A DNA stretch of 64,000 bases from Stichopus chloronotus (taxonomy: Eukaryota; Echinodermata; Holothuroidea; Aspidochirotida; Stichopodidae): contig CM037832.1 of the NCBI GenBank assembly GCA_021234535.1, positions 4,137,359-4,201,358 on the forward strand, in the 5' to 3' direction. The translations under genes and the position numbers were made by a program. The first letter of the stretch is position 1; every line of letters starts with the position of its first letter. Below are positions 1-12,400 of this stretch, piece by piece. The notes below the pieces were generated by a model. The model was given only the letters and a program-made list of their open reading frames with translations. It ran no database searches and had not been told where the DNA came from.

Positions 1-279
1 CAGTAAATTGTTTTTCGCTGAAAGTAATGACAAGTGTTAGCAGATTCTAGCAAGATGCATTGCACAAATTATGGTATGCTATGAAATAACTATGTCTGTT
101 GGTTAGTTGGTTGATAAAATGGTTCAGGAATTCTCCTAAAAAGTGCGCAGCCTTTTGCAGCAACTGATTAATTTCAATGAAGATTTACAACAATGCATAT
201 TCACACACACACAACTCACAGCTCTGTTAAAGTGAGGGGAGTTGTTTTACTTTCTCAACCACAAATGATCTCTCCACAG

Positions 280-417
280 TGATGCACCTGTCAGTGAACT
301 ATCTCTGGAACTACTCCTACTTCAGGTGGTACTACCGGCTTTGTTGGAGCAAGGCCACACCCGCCAGTGGCTCAAAAACCTCATCAAGTACTGGGCTCTC
401 TTTGCCAGCTGGCTATT
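280..417 (+). CDS. MARCHF6: MARCHF6 exon (first in window)
   Basis: Acceptor CTCCACAG ends at 279 and donor GTAAGT starts at 418. The exon enters with one base of a split codon and leaves with two (TT, completed to Leu by the next exon). It encodes DAPVSELSLELLLLQVVLP followed by ALLEQGHTRQWLK and a hydrophobic stretch, a membrane-proximal segment conserved with vertebrate MARCHF6. An internal CAG at 323-325 could also act as an acceptor, but the upstream residues fit the family, so the longer exon is preferred. Confidence 0.88.
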
Positions 418-3400
418 GTAAGTGTCCTTTCAAACTAGAATTCATATTTCTCATCCCATGATCTCCAGCAATTGGGTTAACATCCCTCACTCTTCCCCTT
501 TAAGAGTAGACCGCTGTTAAAACCACCTCATAGAATGCCAGGTGCTACGCCTGCAGTTTGAGAGATCATTTTGCAGTTTGGTGATTCTCATTGACACTCT
601 GTCAACATGTCTGTAATTTTCAACGTGTGTGCCTTGAGTTGGAAACCACAGAAGGATGTTGTTCTGTCTTAGGACGGGTCACCACAAATCCCATGCTTTC
701 ATGTTCCTTTGCGTTGTCTCTTCCAGTGCAAACTTGCAGTTGGTAGCAGTCTACTGTTAACAACAGCTGGTAACTGAAACCGCTTAAAAACAAATGCAGT
801 AGCACAGCATACAGGAAGACAGTATTTGTACACAAGGTCTTCATATTCCAAGTAAAACCTTTCTGCTTTGCATTTTGTGTGTGTCTTGTCAGGACCATTT
901 GACTTTGTTTAGTATCCTACATATGACAAATTGTCTCATCATCAATTTGAAAACTTATATGGAAGGCTCTTTCAGTTTCATTTTCCTAGTCATAGCTTTG
1001 TTGTTAATGGGTTAAGTAAATCTTTTAACTTCTTTGAATCTAAAATATTGTGGCATTTATCCTATCAACGGGATTGTATTATTCTGATGGCGGTTATTCT
1101 TTTCAAACTTGTGGCTGAGACCAAAACCAAAATTTTTTTTTTATCTAGCTGCATTTTAACTGTGAATCAAGTAAGTGTAAGTGCTGTTTACAGGTCAAAC
1201 AAATACTTTGTATATTCTAAAAGGGCTAAAACTTTCATACAAACTGGAGTTGACGCTGTTTTTTCTGTGTTAATAGTAAGCACAAGCACAGTAGCATTAC
1301 AAAAATTGCATGACTTGTCACATTGATATGGAGTGATAAAACTATATGGAGGGAAATATGAAAAAGGGCAGGACAGACAAAGGTGGTTGCATAATGATAA
1401 AGTTTGTATGGAGGGAAGGAAGGGGACATACATAGGCAGCAATGTAGGGATGGCATCGGGATGGAGGGAAGGATGGGGCAGGGGTAGAACTGACATAAAT
1501 GGTTTTATTGGTTTGATTCAGTGGGTAGCTCATCTGAGTGTTTTGCCACTGCAGTATTTACCCAAACAGTTATTTAATTCCTGACATCGTGGACACATTC
1601 TCACCTCTGCTGCACATGTGTGGTAAGCTATCAGATCTGAAAGCAAAGATGTACTTTTTGTGCCTTATGCCATAGAAACCTGCACTCATACTTACTTGGG
1701 GATGTCACCAACGAGGGAGATCAGCAGCGAGACGCTGCTGCTGCTGTTAATGGAGAGGGGCAAGAGGTTGGAGCAGAGGATGAAGTACATCAAGAGAATG
1801 AATTAAACCCACCAGAGGAAGATGGAGTAGATGTGGAATATATGGGAGCAGTTGGCGGTACAGAACCCTCAGAGGCAGAGAACCAGTATGACCAGAGCAC
1901 TCAAACATCTGAAGAGACGTTACGCCAGAGGGTGCATTCGACGTCTTCTTCCTCGTCCGACCTCGTCCTGCACCAGGTCAGGCAAGACGACGCTGCCAGC
2001 ATCAGTGATACCTCTTACAGCACCCGACCGAGGTCACTCAGTGATGACAGCGATGTTGAGATGGAAGAGGATTTGGAAGAGGCAGGAAGCACATCAGAAA
2101 CAGATCTCTCTGAGGAGGAAGAGGAGGGAGGAGCAGGAGGTGGTGATGATGGAGTAGATGTGATGAATGTGATGGATAGGGTGGATGATGCAGGGGCTCT
2201 CCCGAGGGGTAACGATATCTTCCATGGTGGAGCTTTGCTGGGCTTCAAACCTTACACAAGGCCAAACATGTTCCATTGCAGGGTGAGTCCATACTAAATT
2301 TACAAGTTTGTGGGACAATACCAGTCATATGGGAGAGATCTGAGATATTGTGAGTAGGATTAGTGCATCAAAATGAAGTGCATACATTTGTAGTCACTGT
2401 TGGCCCTCAAATAGAGAAAAATCGTCTGTAATAACCTTTTTCTTATTTTGAGCATGTTTCTGTTGTCAAACATTTTTTTTCCCCCTGTATTTTAAGTTTT
2501 AGTGGAATCTATTTGATTTACCTTTTTATTACATTTCTCACTTCCAACTTTGCAGATATTTTTACTATTGGTTCTGGTTGCATGTAGCACTGTTCTTGCC
2601 AGCTTCATTTGCCTCACGTTGCCGGTGTTTTTAGGGAGGAGGATGTTTCGCCTCGTCCTAGGTGAAGAGACCACAAGTCATGAGCTTTATACCGGTGCAT
2701 GCGGACTGTACCTCTGTTGGTTGATACTCCGCCTCTCGGTGGTACTCGGAGGATGGGTACCACAGGGCATTGACTTGGTGCTTAGCAAATTACAAGAGTA
2801 TCTACTACTGGTAAGCTCTGCAATTTGTCTATTGTGTTCCATACAATGTAATACTATGCCATACTAAATTGTTTTACTGTGCAATGTGTGATGTCTCATA
2901 CATGTACCAAGAGATGCCTTTGCATAGTCTTATGTAAACATTGAGCAAACTGTCAATGCATTTTCAAAGTAGTAGAAATAAATAAAATAGTATACAGTTG
3001 AGTTTATACTGCAAGCATCTTGCACTTGGAAGGAATTGATATGTTTATTTATTATATATATTATATATAGGTATTTTATTTTGCTCCCATAGCACTCATC
3101 AGTGTCTTTGCCTAGCAATTCTCTATGTGACCTGTAAATGAGAATTTATTTTGCAGAAGCGATCTGACTTTGGGCTGCAAAGAAAAAAAAAAAGGTTGGA
3201 CAGCCCTGCTGAGCTTCATCATTCTGAACTGTATTATTGCACATATTGTAGAGTACCTTACAAGGTATTCCTGAGCAAATAGAGCAAGAGAGCTACACGA
3301 TATTATTCAAATAGAGCAAGAGAGGTGCACGATATTATTCAAATAGAGCAAGAGAGCTACACGATATTATTCAAATAGAGCAAGAGAGGTACATGATATT

Positions 3401-6400
3401 ATTCAAATAGAGCAAGAGAGGTACACGATATTATTCAAATGAAGCAAGAGAGGTACAAGATATTATTCAAATTACCTACAATGCTATATTGTACAATGCT
3501 GTACAATATGGCATATGTTGATACCAGGTTATGCTGTACCTTCCATTACCCTGTAACATACTGCACATGCATAATAAGGAACATTCGAAGGAATAGTGTC
3601 CTTTAAACAAGATATCGCAAGGAGGGAAGCTTGGACAGATCTCGTATTTGGTATGCGGGTGTACTGCATTGAGTACAAGAACCCCTGGTGTTATTTGTTT
3701 TGTAAACACGATATCTCAAGAAGTTAAGCTTGGACATATTTGGTTGTAGGTTTGCCACAAAGAGTAGAAGGAGTACCACATAGAGTATAAGAACCCAATT
3801 GTTTTTGATGTTCAATGGTCATTTTGGGTTAACAGGCGGGCAAATTCTGACAACAATGTAGACACGATATCTCAAGGAGGGATCTTGAACTGATGTCGTA
3901 TTTAATTTGTAGGTGTATCACATTGAATGCAAGAGCTCTATTGCTTTTAAAGGAGACTAAAGCTCATTTGGGGTCAACAGAGGTAAATAGTAAAATCCTT
4001 ATAAAACACAGTTCTTTCAAGAAGAGATACTTGGACAGATCTTATATGTGGTATGTTGGTGTAACAATGGAGTACAAGAACCTTGCATTTTTTTTTTGGG
4101 TGGGTACCAAAGGCCATTTGAGGTCAACACGGGTCAAATCGTGAAAACTTTGTACTCACAATAATTCAAGAAGGGGGAACTTACACTCGTATCTCATATT
4201 TGCTATGTAGGTGCAGTGGTGTACCATGTTGAGTACAGAAACCTATCGTAGTTGGTGGAGGCCATTTTGGTCAACAGTGGTTCATTTGTGAACATAGTGT
4301 ACCCGTGGAATCTCAAGACAGGAGACACTTTGTTGTATGTCTTATTTAATGCATGATGCCTGTCACCCACATGTATGTGGGTCGATGTCATTGTGCATTT
4401 AATGGTTGTTACGTCTCCATTGGTGACATGGAAAATAACTGTAATTTTTACAAAAACCAAGCCTGCAACACATCCTTGCCTCGCGCAATATTTAATATTC
4501 ATATAAATTAATATTTACAACAAGAAGATCATCGAAACCACAATGCATTTGTGTGCTCTGGTTGGCGGAACCATTCTCCCATAAATTTGCTCGCAAAAGA
4601 AGACATCGAAAGCATGGACAATACGCTAATCCATTAGAAAGCCGACCCAGACAGAATTATCCACAGTTTGCTGTTGCAGCCACTATAATAAGACAAGTTT
4701 TACGATCTCTCTCTGCAGAGCATTTGTATTTTACCCAGAAAAACATGACCAATAGCACTTAAAGGTGGGTTCGAAATAATAAAAAAAAAATGTGCATAAA
4801 AGATTGGCAAATTGTTACCAATGCTATGTGTATGAAACTCCTAATCGTTTGCAGTCACACAAACCAACATGACAAAAAGAGAGAAAAAGAAATCGTCACT
4901 TCATCTCTATGGTCGAATGCGGAAAGGTTGAGGATCTTGTTGCAAAATACCTGATTAGATTTTAAAATGCTTATGTAAATTCCTCACTATTTTCATAGAT
5001 GTTTATTGCCGAGCACATGACCAGATCCTGTAATATGTTTGTGGTATATCAAAGGCAAAAATGTAGTTTTGATTTCACGTCCTGAAGAGGAAGCAGTGAG
5101 TTGTTTTTGATCTGACTTTAATTAATACTAGGAAGCAATTAGAGATAGCCTACAAAAGAGCTGTCGGCCCAGCCCAGCGTCACACTATTCCAGGAAAAAC
5201 TCATTTCCTGTTTAACTTCCCACAAAGGCAATTTGATATGAGGAGATGACTGATAGACTCTAATGTTGGCGTGGAAAATTTCAGATTAGCAGACTTCCTT
5301 GTGGAGAGAAGACTTCACCGAGCGAACGGTCAATAAATTTGTGGCAGTGATGAGTCTTGCCAAAGGTCTGGCTTGTTGACCCAGTTTTGCAGGGAGAACG
5401 TTGTCACTGGTCGGATTGTGTCTGACACATGTGACCGCTGTGACGTCTGTGATCATATTTTCTGGTCTGAAAACTCTTTATGTCATCACTGATATGTGGT
5501 TTTCTGCTGAATTCCTGTTTTGATGTCTTCATAATTTACATCCTGTTTTATCAAGGAATTTAATCATGTTTGTTTGGATGAAACTCCTTTGTGTTTAAAA
5601 TTGGAAACAGAACAACAACAAAAAACAGGAAACGGAAACGGTGAGTGTCTGCACATACGGACAGATTCATAGGCAGATATGCCATCATCTGGATGCTTGT
5701 CAATGAAGGCAAAGTGTGTGTAATCCTACGCAGCAGGGAGTCGTGAGACAATTTTAAGATGCAAGGGCAGCAGACAAATTCATGCTAAGAATAGAGTACA
5801 CACCTCTGCCTCCTCCTCATACAAACCCACCCCCAGCATGCAAAGAATAGTATATCTGCCCCATACACAACCCACCCCAACGTAATTTGAGAAGAGCGAT
5901 GATAAAAATGAAGCAAATGTGCACAACCCACCCCCAACATGCAAAGAATAGAATATCCACCGCTGCAGAAAAAACAAAGAAACAAACATACATACAACAC
6001 AGATACAAATCTGTTAAATAGGTATGCTATTACTTGATTGATAGGAAGAAAGTGTAAAAAGTTATGTAAGATGTATTTTATAACTCCCTATCCACCTTTA
6101 AAACATCTCACTGGTCTACATCTTTTCATAAGTACAGGGATTCTGGAGTTTCATGGCATGTTCCCCTTACATTTCCTATAAAACTATATGGAGAACCCAG
6201 CCGACTTCTGAAATCGTAGATTTCGTCAAACTTAATATTTTCTGCTATGTTTGGTGCTTACCATGGCAATGGTCTTAATCTTTGTTCATTGTTTTTGCAA
6301 TGTTCGGAGTTACAGAAACAACATCAAAGCTGCTGAATAATTAGTCCTTGTCGGATCCAGTCACTGATTTCTTCGTTGATTTCTCCCCAGGTGGCGAAAG

Positions 6401-9400
6401 CTGTCCTGGTAGCCGTGTTGCTCCTGGGCGTCATTCCTATCTTATTAGGTTTGCTGTTTGAGGTCATTGTGGTCATACCACTCAGGGTAGATCTCAACCA
6501 AACTCCGGTCATTTTCCTGAAACAGGTAAATTTTTCGTCCTTTTTATTCCATTGTTCCTACACACACGTCTGATTTTGTTATCCTATCGAGGTTAGGAAG
6601 TCATAACTGTCGAAAGTGATGGTAACGTCACGATGAAGTTAACATCCAGGAAGGCTGATCGACTGGGAAACGATGAACATTTTGAGACTGGAAACGTGAA
6701 ATGGTTGGCCAGAATTTGATTCATTTCTCCTTCTTTTTTTTCAGGATTTCTTGTCTTCCCTGCCTCATCCAGCCTCATGGTTGGCAGGATTCTTACAATT
6801 GTCTTATATATATTTTGCAAGGTGGCAACTCTTCCCTGAATGCCTCTTCTGTTGATCACTGCAGTACAACTGCGTGGGCAAACTGGAAGGGATCAATTTT
6901 ATTAATGGAGTGATCATTGGAGAACAGGCAGTGTGTCGTCAAGTTCAATAACTTATCACAAACTTGTTAATACAGCTGTGCACTGCAAATCGCATAGTAC
7001 ATGTTTCAACTTTTTCAAAAATTAAGCTATTTTACATGGAACCATAACAATGATCTGGCCTTTTTTCGTTTCTTTTTTTTTTTTAACAGCGTACATTGTA
7101 ACCTATGTTTGCTAGAGACTTTGCCATTTGTCTTTATGGACCGAAGCAGATTGCCCGGGAGATTTTGTCATTTGGCATTCTTTCCCACCTGTAGTTTTTG
7201 TATGTAATCAATACATTGCTTTCACTTTCACCTGGAAGGCTGCGTTGAACAGTTTATTCATTTGGACAGTCCAGTCAATTGACTGACTGAAATAAGGCTT
7301 TCACATTGTAAGGAAAAAATGTCTTGTTTTCCATCAAATTTTTTTGATTCATAATGTAAGAACAGTTACCAGCCTCTCTTTATTTTTTTTCTGTATATTT
7401 CCCCTTACCTAGGATTGGGCTCTTGGTGTTCTACATACCAAGATCATGTGTGCAGTAACAATGATGGGTCCCAGCTGGTGGCTCAAAGATGCCTTAGAAC
7501 AGGTCTACCAAGATGGTATCAGAAATCTGAACCTTTCTGCCATCATTCGTGGTCTTGCCCTCCCTGTAATCTCCTGCCTGCTTTTAGCGTTGGCACTACC
7601 ATATTCCTTTGCCTGTGGAATATTCCCATTATTCAGTAAGTTTTTCGTTTACATTTTTAACATCTTTCCTTAACAGCACCCTGATCACTGGAGTTTTTTC
7701 CCCTCGTCTTTCTCCAATTGGAAGCTACGTGACATTACAAAATCAATGTGACTACTGAAAGGTTTGACAGAAGCAATGTTGGTTGTTGTTTTTTGGAATA
7801 ACTGTTGACATTATTCCACTCATAATTTCATGTCACTTTATCTTTTGAATATCTTTTCATACTGCATAGAGTAATAACTACCAAGGAAAGGGGGCAACGT
7901 GAAACTCATTAAGATTGCAATCATGAAGCTCATTAAAGGGAAGTAAGGCTTTTGTTTTACAGGAAAAAAATCATGTTTTTGAAATCGATATTTGTAGGCA
8001 CAGGATGACTCAAATTAATGATGAAGACTTTACCAGAAATAAGTTTCTCAAAGACAGAAATTCAGTAATGCGTTTGCTCAAGAATAATTTGCTCCCCAAA
8101 CTCTCAAAAATTCAAATGCTGCATCATCCTTAATTCATCTTATGCACCGTCTGTTGAGAAGATGAAGCTATGTCTAAGTTTAATTTTTGAAAGTGAATGG
8201 TTTTACAATGTTTTAAGCTATTTACTTTGTATGCCATGTTGGTCGCATTGTAAACACCCAATGAACCTTTAAGTTTGCTGTAATGAAACCCATTAAAGAA
8301 AAACTGTCGCACTTCCTTGTAAATAGTCCCGATACTTCAAAATACAGTTTTTCAAACAAGAAGACACCATTCGGTAATACAATTCACGTCTCTAAGAAAA
8401 TACAAAGTTTTTATGCATATATTTTGTATTCACTCTCGCTCACTCTCAAGTCGCCATGTTGTTGCAAAATTACGCGAATGGTGACATCACACATGCACCT
8501 GTACATGTCATGTAATCTTGCTGGAGCATGTGATATGTCATACATTTCCAAAATGGCGATACGCTCTACAACAACGGCTGGAAATTGAAAGTTATGTCTG
8601 GAAAGAAGCAATTAGGAAAACAACACCATTACTGTCATGACTGTTTGTAAATAGATGTACATTAACTGCAGGCTGAAATTGAAACAGCCATACTGTTCCT
8701 CTTTAAGTTTGCTGCAAGGAAGCAATTGAATGAAATTAATTTCTCTGTGTGGATCGTGTGCTGAAATTTGAATTTGACTTTAAGAGAAGATAATGACACC
8801 TTTGTTGAACTGCCTGTGACATCACATCTACTTGTTTTTATGTTTATGTTTGTTGTGAGACGTCACAAATTAAATTGGCAGTAACTGGTAAACAAAACAT
8901 AGGAGTCAGTGGAGGCTGTGATGTCTCGCATTTTTTATATTTCTCATTCTGTTTCTCCAAATCTTCATATTTTGGCCAAAACCATCTTGCACCTGACCTG
9001 CTTAGTGTAAACCATCTGGAGAGTTTGGCAAAACAGACAAATATCTCCCACAAGTAGCAGCACTCTGAGATTTGACATAACTTTCCTGACTGGTTCAGTA
9101 ATTTTGAAGATTCAGCTGATGGTTATAAGTTTGGGGGGGTGGTGGGGTTTTTGGTCATCCTCTTCCCATGATGCAAAAACAGGAAGAGTTGAGGAATAGA
9201 ATTGGAGAAGAGAAAGAATGGGAAAGTGGGAAGAAAGCAAGAAGCAAAAGCCTTGAGCCATATCCTCTGCTTCTAGGAACTTTGCCCATGGATCCCGCAA
9301 ATAGTCCATTGAAGGGTCTGATCAGAAATAATAAGGTCAAACAGGCCTGATTACATGGGACCGAACCTATTCGTTGACAGACCTGTAAATTTAATTCCTT

Positions 9401-12400
9401 TAATGCCCTCCCTAAACCCTTAGAAGTGAAACCTGTAAGCTCTGCCTGTACTTGTGAGATTTGTTTATTGTGAGATTTGTTTACAGAGACACGATGTGTT
9501 AGCTTAAATGTCACCATTGACTCTCACCAAATATTTGTCGACAATTTCAAAGGAAACTGGAATTGCTAAGGATCCTGTGAGAGTGCAATAACTAGCACTC
9601 AGAAGCAGGAGTTATACTAGAGTTTGCAACAACATTCCATGAGACGGAATAAAAAATTAAAATACCTGCAATACTGAATTGTATTGCTGTTCTTCAAAGA
9701 ATATACATTAAATGTCATCTGGTACATTAGGAAGCAACTGCGTAACACTTAAACTTTTACACCGAGACCTTTACATGCAATGTAATGTTGGCTTCATCGT
9801 ACAGTTGGAACTCAATAACCATTCTGTGGTGTAAGCTGGAAAACCAATAATAAAATGTCAACATTAAGAAGGTAACCATCTGAGTCTGAGACTGAAGTAG
9901 ACGCACTGATCACTGCAATGGTCTGAGTCGGTCGCTCAGCTGATTGTATTGATAGCAGTAATGATATGAATCTGGGACTTAAGCGATCACTGATAACGCT
10001 GAAGATCTAAGTCTGGAACTGAAGAGACTGTACTGGTCATGATAATGATCTGGAACTGAACTTACTGTGCTGATCATGATAATGATCTGTATCTCGAAAT
10101 GAATTTGAGTGAATGAATGAATGAATGAAAGGTTTAAGCACAGGCCTCTACCTTGACTACAAGGCATGCACGGTCGTGCTGAAAACAAAATCAACAATTT
10201 TAAATAGTAGAAAACAATTTTTGTGTTTACTGTGCTGATCGGGCAAACGATCTGAGTCTGGTACCAAAGTGACTGTACTGATCACAATAGTGATCTGAGT
10301 CTGAGACTGAAGTAACTTTACTGATCACTGAAGTGATTGCACTCATCACATAATGAACTGAGTCTGGTACTGGAGTGATTTTACTGATCACTGAAGTGAT
10401 TGTACTCATCACAATAATGATCTGAGTCTGGGACTGAAGTATCTTTACTGATCACAGAAGTGATTGCACTGATCATGATACTGATCTGAGTCTGGGACTG
10501 AAGTGACTTAACTGATCACTGAAGTGATTGCACTCATCACATAATGAACTGACTCTGGTTCCGGGTGTGACTTTACCGATCACTGAAGTGATTGTACTCT
10601 TCACAATAATGATCTGAGTCTGGTACTGAAGTAACTTTACTGATCACTGAAGTGATTGCACTGATCATGATAATGATCTGAGTCTGAGACTGAAGTGACT
10701 GCTGTCTTGATCATGCATTCTTTGGAACAAAATAGATTTGGTTTGGTGATGTACAGTACCATGCATAGTAAATATGCACAGCCACAACACATATCCTGTG
10801 CTGAACAGATAGTTGTACATATTCTGTTTACAGTACAGTTTACCATAGCATATTAAAATGCACTAGCTACTGGCTTCTCAAACGTATGATCTAATTTGAG
10901 ACTGTCACTAAGATTCCATTGTTTTAAAGGTGAATCAAGTAGCGGTTTAATTGAAGTTGGTTTTGAATTTGCAACCAGTTGAATATAATGGGAGAAAACA
11001 TTTGTGTAATTGCAATATATGTGAAAGCTCACTTTTTGATTCCTTGCCGGAGGCGGGCAAGGAATCTTTGTGATGGTGATTCGGTGTATGTGCGTGCGTA
11101 TGTGTGTGTATGTATGTGTGTGAGCAAAATCTTGTGAACACTCTAGCTTTTGAAGGGAAAGTGCAGGGTGGGTCAAACGTGGTGTGTTGGTAGAACATAT
11201 TAAGATCTCGGCTGGGATTGTTTTCTGTGAAGGTCAAAGGTCATCTGAGGTCACCATTAGGCAAAATGTGTACAAACTATGTTTGCAGTATCTCAGAAAC
11301 GACAAGTTGCATCATTTTCAAACTTGGGTGGTATGTACTGCCCTATAAGTAAGTGAGATTGTGAGGGTATTCTTGTGGGTCAAAGGTCATCTGGGGTCAT
11401 CAGAAGTCATAATGGTAAAAGCTTGTGAACACTCTATCTTTTAAGGGAATGTGCAAGACAGTCCAAAGTCAGTGTGTGGGGAGGACATTTAAAGATCTTG
11501 ACTGGGATTGATTTTGGTGGCTGCCAAAGGTCACCAGAGGTCATCTGCAGGCAGACTATAGACGGAACAGGTTTGCAGTACCTCATGAACTGCACATTGC
11601 ACAAACTTTGACCTTCGAGGGTATGTAGGACTTTCTAAGTAAATAAGGTGAGGGTGTGTCTTGTGATCAGAGGTCATGTGGGGTCATCAGAGGTGGTAAC
11701 ATGAAAAAACTTGTAAAGACACTTTACAAAGGAGGAGATGATTTCACTATTTACAAAGGGGAGACAATTTCATACTTTAAAGTTGTTCTTTTTAGATGAA
11801 GTATATAAATATAATTACTGGTTTTGGTTTTGATGTGGGTCAAAGGTCATCTGAGGTCCTTGAGTACAAAGTGTTAAGACCTTTGCTGATGTTTCTCTCC
11901 TTCTGTCTTTTCCTATGAATGGAAGATATTTGAGCTCCCTTCCAAGCAAAGACTAGCAATGCTTGCACATTTAGGAAGTTCCAATTTGAAAACTTTTACC
12001 TGTCAGTTAGGTAATAAAGTGTAGTTGCTTTACTAATTTCACAAGTCTTTGACATATAATGATGAAACTACATCTATGGATCTTCAGCTGGCATCATGCT
12101 GGTTTTCTGATAAAATGCTGTATGTCTGAAAGCATCTGTAAAGTATCTAAAAGCCCAATTTGGTTAATTAAGTTCAGCAGGTACAACACACCTTTGAGTT
12201 TCTATTTATTCCCCAATTCAGCAGTACAGTATTTGGTGTCATGCTTCTTTTATTTATTACTCTTGTTTTGACAGTTAAAAGTGGTCACTTAGTTTTCAAA
12301 GCCATAATTGGCTTTTAATTCCATCTGAGAGTTTGTTTGGTCTGAAAATGGTGATTGACCAATGACCTCTGTGGAAAATGGGAGAAAGGTTGACCCTTAT

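Larger units (their letters stand above)
2811..6390 (+). other. MARCHF6 intron with repeats
   Basis: GTAAGC...CAG intron. It contains the 32-bp minisatellite at 3276-3475 and the degenerate 150-bp unit array at 3600-4340. At 5810-5965 two or three copies of a short C-rich/ATGCAAAGAATAG unit occur. The rest, including 4500-5780 and 6000-6360, shows nothing I can name. Confidence 0.6.

Noticed and set aside
1831..2157. Plus-strand frame starting MWNIWEQ
   Set aside because: Out-of-frame shadow of the MARCHF6 exon at 1676-2282.
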